A DNA stretch of 10,878 nucleotides, taken from NCBI GenBank assembly GCA_030156305.1, contig JASGMZ010000086.1, positions 1 through 10,878 on the forward strand, read 5' to 3'. The notes under the pieces were generated by a model, which was given only the letters and a program-made list of their open reading frames with translations, was not told the origin of the DNA and did not search any database. Positions 6,473 through 10,878 of this stretch are shown piece after piece. The position numbers and the translations under genes were made by a program. Each line of letters opens with the position of its first letter. The first letter of the stretch is position 1. Origin of the DNA: Bacteroidales bacterium (lineage in GTDB: Bacteria; Bacteroidota; Bacteroidia; Bacteroidales; UBA12077).

Positions 6473-6572
6473 CAAACGTAGGTTTTTTATTGATTGCGTA
6501 TAACTGCAGTCTGTCTAAAAACCGGTTTATTTTCAAGATTAACTCAAATATAGTCAATTTTAGGTTAATTAA

Positions 6573-6590
6573 GGTAGCTCTATAGCTACC
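6573..6590. repeat. Perfect 7-bp-stem hairpin
   Basis: GGTAGCT-CTAT-AGCTACC forms a perfect 7-bp stem with a 4-base loop, the most GC-rich element in this spacer. It is followed by A7 on the plus strand and by TTAATTAA on the minus strand, so it does not have the T-tract of a standard intrinsic terminator on either strand in the right place. It may help end the DUF2461 transcript or be a protein-binding site. Confidence 0.4.
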
Positions 6591-6592
6591 AA

Positions 6593-6612
6593 AAAAATAA
6601 TAAATTATTTTT
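6593..6612 (-). terminator. AT-only hairpin, weak candidate terminator for the glsAB-DUF2461 transcript
   Basis: AAAAATAAT-AA-ATTATTTTT is a perfect 9-bp stem of A/T pairs only. On the minus strand it ends in a T-run, which gives a terminator-like shape about 185 bp after the DUF2461 stop. The stem would be weak and the distance is long, so the call is tentative. Confidence 0.2.
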
Positions 6613-6683
6613 CCAAAATTTTTATGGCCTTATTATATTCAATGTTTTTTTGTTTTTTAAAACCTATTTTTAGTAAACAAGTC

Positions 6684-6774
6684 AGGGTGTGTCTTAACTC
6701 AAAAAAGTATCAGCATCATATAATGAGCTAATCTTATTTATTTTATTCAATGTAACATAGAAAAACGACACCCT
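6684..6774. repeat. Short inverted-repeat-bounded relic, possible mobile-element remnant
   Basis: AGGGTGT at 6684-6690 and its exact reverse complement ACACCCT at 6768-6774 bound 91 bp. The left end continues GTCTTAACTC, which recalls the GGGTGTGTC-type ends of several insertion-sequence families. The arms are only 7 bp, no target-site duplication is evident (AAGTC on the left, TTGAT on the right), and the interior has no coding frame. It could be a MITE-like or solo-end relic, or chance. Confidence 0.25.
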
Positions 6775-6795
6775 TTGATTTGCAGATTTTAGGGA

Positions 6796-7476
6796 TTAAT
6801 TACCTAAACTTAACTGATAATTTATTCCCTGGTTAATAAAATGATTGAATGGATAAAGTGCTCTAAAACCCTCCCTGATTTCATTGGCAAATTTATCGGA
6901 AGTAACCAGCTCTTCACTCATTTTTCTTATAACCGTATAATGTTTGTATTTGAGTAAATCAATATCATTAAAATCTTTAGGAAATCCTTTGGGTGCGGTT
7001 TTTAACATTTGGCCCTGTATAATTCCGTTAAAATGCTTTTTAAAATTCTTATGATGAATGATTTTTTTAAATTCTTCCGTGTTTTCAAAAATTTCTGTTC
7101 TAACTGCTTTTAACCGGCCTGGTGGGGGCATATAAATTCCTCCCCCAAGGAAACAGTTGTTGGGCTCGAGATGAATATAATATCCCGCATAACCGGAATT
7201 ACGGCCTCCCGGAGCAATAAATCCTCCGAAATTAGTTTTATATGGTGATTTGTCTTTCGAAAAACGAATATCTCTGTTTATCCGAAAGATACATTGTTTA
7301 GGTTCTATCGTTTTTACAGAATTATCAAACTGAGCAATATCTAAAATGGTTTGTGCAATGAGCTGTTCAAACTGTGTGCGTAAAATCTGATAAACGGGTT
7401 TATGCTCATAAAACCATTCTTTGTGGTTATTTTGTTTTAATTCACTTAAAAAATGAAACAAGTTATTACTTATCAT
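6796..7476 (-). CDS. DUF2461 family protein
   Basis: A 226-residue cytoplasmic protein of the DUF2461 (TIGR02453-type) family, whose biochemical function is not established as far as I know. The N-terminus has LFHFLSELKQNNHKEWF, followed by the family core FRINRDIRFSKDKSPYKTN (64-82) with several conserved Arg, Asp and Lys residues, then GYAGYYIHLEP (95-105) and GGGIYMPPPGRLKAVR (111-126). Length and domain coverage are those of a full-length member. The ATG (7474-7476) overlaps the TAA of glsB by one base, so it is very probably translated from the glsAB transcript. That might hint at a role near lipid or envelope metabolism, but such coupling is weak evidence because the family occurs in many contexts. 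Confidence 0.9.
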   Translation of the reverse strand: MISNNLFHFLSELKQNNHKEWFYEHKPVYQILRTQFEQLIAQTILDIAQFDNSVKTIEPKQCIFRINRDIRFSKDKSPYKTNFGGFIAPGGRNSGYAGYYIHLEPNNCFLGGGIYMPPPGRLKAVRTEIFENTEEFKKIIHHKNFKKHFNGIIQGQMLKTAPKGFPKDFNDIDLLKYKHYTVIRKMSEELVTSDKFANEIREGFRALYPFNHFINQGINYQLSLGN

Positions 7477-8411
7477 TATAGTTCATTCTCGTTTTTTTGC
7501 TCAAGGTATGAATCTATATATCGTTCTTTTTTAGTTGGGAAAATATCATCAATAGTAATTAAAATACCCGATTCTTCTACATTTCCAAACGCTTCATTAA
7601 TGGTTGTTCCAAAAAATTTCATGGTAGGCGATAAATTCATGTAAGCATTGATAAGGGGCGGAATATTTAAATCAAATTCCCGTATTTTTTTCTGGAGGAT
7701 ACGGTAATTTTCTTTATAGCTTTTTCTGTTAAATAGTTGTTTCATTTTTTGTTCATCCATATTGAGTGAAATTGGATTTTTTGCTTTAACCAAATTTTTA
7801 TCGTCAGGAAATTGGGTTTGAAGAAAATACAGAATCATATTCCTTGCTTCGGTATTAAAGTGTGGATACATGGTAACTTTACCAAAAAAATGTTTTTTTT
7901 GAGGATTTTCAACCACCAGGGCACCCAGACCATCCCAAAGGTTGTCCAGTGCAAACAACCCTTTTCGTCCTGCCGCTTTCGATTGAAATTTAGGCTGAAT
8001 GAATGACCGTCCTAATTCAATCATGTAGGGGAGATATGTTTTAAAGAATTCATCGGAAAATGTAAAAAGCTTTGAGGTGGCTAAATTGTTAGGGTCGCTT
8101 TTGTTATTACAAATATGAAAACGATATCCTCCTAATATTTCTTTTTCTTCCGGGTCCCAGCTTATCAGCTGTTCATAAGGCTCATCCTGGGTGTCAAATT
8201 TATCGATATCCAATTCTTTGCCGGTACCACCTCCGGCATTACGAAAAGTTAACTCGCGTAATCGCCCGATTTCACGCATAATGTTGGGCGAATTATAATG
8301 ATTAATGATGTACAATTGATTTCCACCATTATTCGTATTGCGTAAAAATTTATCGGGAGTTAATTCTTTCTCTATCAGTCTTCTATCTATTGGGGCAATT
8401 GCTTCTTTCAT
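7476..8411 (-). CDS. glsB: Amino-acid N-acyltransferase of glycine/ornithine lipid synthesis (GlsB/OlsB-like)
   Basis: A 311-residue GNAT-fold enzyme of the OlsB/hemolysin type. Members transfer a 3-hydroxy fatty acyl group from acyl carrier protein to the amino group of glycine or ornithine, giving the monoacylated lipid. Visible features are RLRELTFRNAGGGTGKELD (50-68), the substrate-region acidic run FDTQDEPYEQLISWD (72-86), the strand ILGGYRFHIC (92-101) and the family signature IELGRSFI (131-138) with KGLFALDNLWDGLGALV (150-166). The C-terminal half, including PPLINAYMNLSPTMKFFG (251-268), is also well preserved. In Bacteroides the glsB-glsA pair makes glycine lipids; here glsA lies immediately upstream, 52 bp away in the same transcript. 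Substrate (glycine or ornithine) cannot be decided from sequence alone. Confidence 0.85.
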   Translation of the reverse strand: MKEAIAPIDRRLIEKELTPDKFLRNTNNGGNQLYIINHYNSPNIMREIGRLRELTFRNAGGGTGKELDIDKFDTQDEPYEQLISWDPEEKEILGGYRFHICNNKSDPNNLATSKLFTFSDEFFKTYLPYMIELGRSFIQPKFQSKAAGRKGLFALDNLWDGLGALVVENPQKKHFFGKVTMYPHFNTEARNMILYFLQTQFPDDKNLVKAKNPISLNMDEQKMKQLFNRKSYKENYRILQKKIREFDLNIPPLINAYMNLSPTMKFFGTTINEAFGNVEESGILITIDDIFPTKKERYIDSYLEQKNENEL

Positions 8412-8463
8412 TTCCTGTTAAAATTTTGGAATTCAAATTTACGAATAATTTTTAAACCATGAT

Positions 8464-9291
8464 TTATTGGAAAGGTTCAATTTCTCCTTCAGGCAACCGG
8501 TAAACATATTCTTTAAGTTCCTGAGCCCATTGCTTAGGAGACTTTGATTTGTCAAATTTTTGATAAGGAATAGGTTTCCCAAACGTTAAGGTTATAACTT
8601 TATTACGCTGCTTAAAAAGTTCATTCGCAAGGTAAAGCATCTCGATATTGGATTTTATACCCAGATTTTTCCGGATATTGGCAAGGTTATAAAAAAAGTT
8701 TGAGTTTCGCCCGTTAATATGCACGGGAACAATATCTCTTTTGTGCTGAACAGCCTTGGTAATAAAACTTTTTTTCCATTCCAGGTCAATAATTTTTCCT
8801 TTTATTTTACGCGAACATAATCCGGCCGGAAAATTTAATACTTGAGCATCCGATTCGTACGTTTTTTCAATTTTTTTGACATATTCCAGCGATTGCCTTC
8901 CATGTTTATTTACCGGAATAAATATAGGGTCCAGATTTTGAAGGTTCATCAATATGTCGTTGACTAAAAATTTTATATCCGGATGATATTTACCCACCAC
9001 ATGAGCAAATACAATACCGTCAAATCCACCCAACGGGTGGTTAGCAACAAAAATGTATCTTCCTTTTTTGGGTATGTTTTCTTCGCCTTTGATAATGATT
9101 TTGATATTAAATTCATCCATTGCTGTTTGAACAAAATCCAACCCCATCTTACCATCAAAAACAGGAATTAAATCATTAATATCTTTTTGGTGAATTATTT
9201 TTTCCAAATAGCGATACAAGAAGCCGGGAATTAATTTAGCCAGTTTTGGATTCTTATCCTTAAATATTTTCCTTACACTAATTTCTTCCAT
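8464..9291 (-). CDS. glsA: Lyso-amino-acid-lipid O-acyltransferase (GlsA-like, PlsC fold)
   Basis: A 275-residue PlsC/LPLAT-type acyltransferase that would esterify the 3-hydroxyl of the N-acylated amino acid made by GlsB, completing a diacyl glycine or ornithine lipid at the inner face of the membrane. The catalytic block is FVANHPLGGFDG (81-92), with His85 and Asp91 separated by five residues instead of the four of the textbook HX4D motif. This spacing recurs in PlsC-like partners of OlsB-type enzymes (NHPFGGxEG). The acceptor-binding equivalent of FPEG is NFPAGLCSRK (153-162), and PVHINGRNSNFFY (189-201) follows. No clear transmembrane helix is seen, so association is probably peripheral. 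The ATG at 9291 precedes a helix MEEISVRKIF; a -7-like box lies 32 bp upstream, so this is probably the first gene of a glsA-glsB-DUF2461 transcript. Confidence 0.82.
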   Translation of the reverse strand: MEEISVRKIFKDKNPKLAKLIPGFLYRYLEKIIHQKDINDLIPVFDGKMGLDFVQTAMDEFNIKIIIKGEENIPKKGRYIFVANHPLGGFDGIVFAHVVGKYHPDIKFLVNDILMNLQNLDPIFIPVNKHGRQSLEYVKKIEKTYESDAQVLNFPAGLCSRKIKGKIIDLEWKKSFITKAVQHKRDIVPVHINGRNSNFFYNLANIRKNLGIKSNIEMLYLANELFKQRNKVITLTFGKPIPYQKFDKSKSPKQWAQELKEYVYRLPEGEIEPFQ

Positions 9292-9322
9292 TATGCAGAA
9301 ATGATGAATTAGTTTCTATCTA

Positions 9323-9330
9323 CAAAATTA
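9323..9330 (-). promoter_or_regulatory. Candidate -7 box for glsA
   Basis: On the minus strand TAATTTTG is an exact match to the Bacteroidota -7 consensus TAnnTTTG and lies in the 55-bp gap between the peptidase stop and the glsA ATG, giving a leader of roughly 25 nt. A matching -33 TTTG at the usual distance is not evident; the closest is TTGGG about 23 bp upstream, at the 3' end of the peptidase gene. In AT-rich DNA the box could be chance. Confidence 0.4.
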
Positions 9331-9346
9331 AAATAAAAATTTGTAC

Positions 9347-10878
9347 TTATAACCCAATTGATTTAAGAAATGCATTTTCATTGGGCTCTCTTCCAAGAAA
9401 TTCTTTCACAATTTCCATTTCTTCAATGGTTGAACCACGTTCTAAAACAATTTTCCTGAGCTTTAACCCGGTGGCTTTATCCATTATTCCGTTATCAAGA
9501 AAAACCGAAAACATGTCTTCGGCAAAAACCAGTGCCCATAAGTAGCTGTAATAACCTGCGGCATAGCCGTTCAGATGCCCGAATCCGGCTTCAAAATGGG
9601 TGTTTTCCTGATATTTATATAAGGTTATTTTATTTTGCAGCTCTTTTACCAACTCTGTAGTGGATTGATTTCCATTAGGGTTGTACTTGTCGTGGAAAGT
9701 AAAATCAAGGGTGCCATAAAATATTTGTTGCAATACATGTAGTCCCGAGCTTGCATTTTTAGATGCAATCATCTTGTCATGTAATGATTTCGGTATAACC
9801 TCTCCGGTTTTGTAATGTTTGGCAAATTGTTTCAATGCATCATACTCCCATGCCCAATGTTCAAATATTTGTGAGGGCATCTCTACAAAATCACGGGCTA
9901 CATTGGTTCCTGCCTGTGCCGAAAGTTCCGCTTTGGTTAGTAAATCGTGCATTAAGTGGCCAAATTCATGAAATAATGTTTCTACATCGCTATGTAGCAT
10001 TAATGCGGGTTTATCTTTTGTTGGCTTAGGAAAATTACATACCAGGCTGGCCGTAGGGATTTGATAACCATCTTCCATTTTCTTTCCCGGAATAATTCCG
10101 AAAAGGGCGGCGTGGTTATATTTATCAGGCCGTGGAAATAAATCAAGATAAAATCGGGCGATTAATTTTCCCTGCTCCAATACTTCAAAAAATCTTACAT
10201 CATGGTGCCACACCGAAGGGTTTTCAACCTCTTTAAATTCTATGTCGTACAGGTGTTGTGCAATGCTAAACAATCCTTTAATTACCTCGTTTAAATCAAA
10301 ATACTCTTTTAGTTTTTGATGGTCGAGTTTATATTTTTCTTTTAGTAAAATATTGTTATAAAAAGCGGCTTCCCATGATTCGATGGTTTGTATCGTTTCG
10401 TCCTTTTTGTGCTTTCTTTTTACTTCAAGCAATTCCTGGTAATCCTTTTTAGCTTTCTCCGTAACTTTTTCTTTCAATCGGTTTTCAAAATCCCAGACAT
10501 TTTTGGGATTTTTGGCCATCCGGTCTTCGGTTCTGTATTCAGCATAGGTTTTATAACCCAGCAGATGAGCCATCTTTTCCCGTTCGATTAAAATTTGCTT
10601 AAGCACATCCAGGTTTTTATCGACCGCTATATTTTTATATTTTTCAGCCAGCTTTTTCCGTGCATCGTCCGATTTTGAATATTTCATAAAGGGAACATAC
10701 GAAGGATAGGATAAACCGATTTTATAAGTTCCGTCATCCTGCCGGTGCTCCTCTTTGTAATCATCGGGTAAACCCTCCATCTCTTTTTCTGTAACGATTA
10801 AAAAGTCTTTATGCGAGCTGATATTGGAATCAAACTGAATGCCTAAATCGGATAATTTATCTTGTATCTTTTTTAGCT
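9347..10878 (-). CDS. M3 family zinc metallopeptidase (oligopeptidase A / dipeptidyl carboxypeptidase-like), 5' end outside window
   Basis: The frame stays open to the right edge, so the gene is truncated by the window; 509 residues are visible of a protein usually near 650-700. The ATG at 10780 is internal: 32 codons upstream (including HKDFLIVTEKEMEGLPDDY across that Met) read as normal M3 sequence. The zinc site is LFHEFGHLMH, with His303, Glu304 and His307 of the visible protein, and the third ligand is expected in DFVEMPSQ about 29 residues later. FGHLNGYAAGYYSYLWALVFAEDMF near the C-terminus is the family substrate-recognition segment. These enzymes cut short peptides in cytoplasm or periplasm; the missing N-terminus would show whether a signal peptide is present, so Dcp and OpdA types cannot be separated here. 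The final residues KSIGL and TAA are intact. Confidence 0.92.
   Translation of the reverse strand, partial: LKKIQDKLSDLGIQFDSNISSHKDFLIVTEKEMEGLPDDYKEEHRQDDGTYKIGLSYPSYVPFMKYSKSDDARKKLAEKYKNIAVDKNLDVLKQILIEREKMAHLLGYKTYAEYRTEDRMAKNPKNVWDFENRLKEKVTEKAKKDYQELLEVKRKHKKDETIQTIESWEAAFYNNILLKEKYKLDHQKLKEYFDLNEVIKGLFSIAQHLYDIEFKEVENPSVWHHDVRFFEVLEQGKLIARFYLDLFPRPDKYNHAALFGIIPGKKMEDGYQIPTASLVCNFPKPTKDKPALMLHSDVETLFHEFGHLMHDLLTKAELSAQAGTNVARDFVEMPSQIFEHWAWEYDALKQFAKHYKTGEVIPKSLHDKMIASKNASSGLHVLQQIFYGTLDFTFHDKYNPNGNQSTTELVKELQNKITLYKYQENTHFEAGFGHLNGYAAGYYSYLWALVFAEDMFSVFLDNGIMDKATGLKLRKIVLERGSTIEEMEIVKEFLGREPNENAFLKSIGL

Larger units (their letters stand above)
6476..6795. other. AT-rich spacer at the island edge, no gene seen
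   Basis: About 320 bp without a convincing coding frame on either strand. It contains a small AAACCGGTTT palindrome (6519-6528), two hairpins (6573-6590 and 6593-6612) and a pair of 7-bp inverted repeats 91 bp across (6684-6774), all listed separately where useful. It lies between the 5' end of the unknown gene and the 3' end of the DUF2461 gene, so it should hold the promoter of the former and the transcript end of the latter. I could not identify a clear promoter. Confidence 0.5.

Noticed and set aside
8973..9171. Short frames on both strands inside glsA
   Set aside because: They overlap the intact acyltransferase frame with its catalytic motifs and are shadows of it.

Overview
The window looks like a chromosomal segment of a low-GC member of the Bacteroidota. 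The evidence is the AT-rich, Shine-Dalgarno-poor leaders, a TAnnTTTG-type -7 box ahead of one gene, a glsA-glsB pair of glycine/ornithine-lipid acyltransferases, and the protein families present. No rRNA, tRNA, CRISPR array or intact transposase was seen.

Left region (1-4136): a divergent locus for lysine biosynthesis. An ACT-domain protein of unknown function (150-809, minus) faces away from aspartate kinase lysC (926-2266, plus). The gap between them carries a perfect 23-bp palindrome plus a second, half-matching site. lysC overlaps diaminopimelate decarboxylase lysA by 19 nt, so the first and last enzymes of the lysine branch are translationally linked. lysA meets the convergent RNA methyltransferase trmJ with overlapping stop codons.

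Middle region (4137-6795): an accessory island on the minus strand that looks like a decayed defense locus. In transcription order it holds a frameshifted gene of unknown family, a 14-bp palindrome, a RhuM-like DNA-binding protein, a Doc-type Fic toxin, and two gene stubs not picked up as long ORFs. The first stub is the start of a type I restriction subunit, hsdR, whose ATG overlaps the doc stop codon as ATGA. The second resembles the N-terminus of an AbiEii-like nucleotidyltransferase. The simplest reading is a former hsd operon that carried a regulator/Doc pair and has lost nearly all its restriction genes, while the pair stays open. A 320-bp AT-rich spacer with hairpins and a small inverted-repeat relic closes the island.

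Right region (6796-10878): housekeeping genes on the minus strand. An M3-family zinc oligopeptidase runs off the right edge. It is followed by glsA (O-acyltransferase, with its own candidate promoter), glsB (N-acyltransferase) and a DUF2461 gene whose start overlaps the glsB stop by one base. glsA and glsB together would make a diacylated amino-acid membrane lipid.
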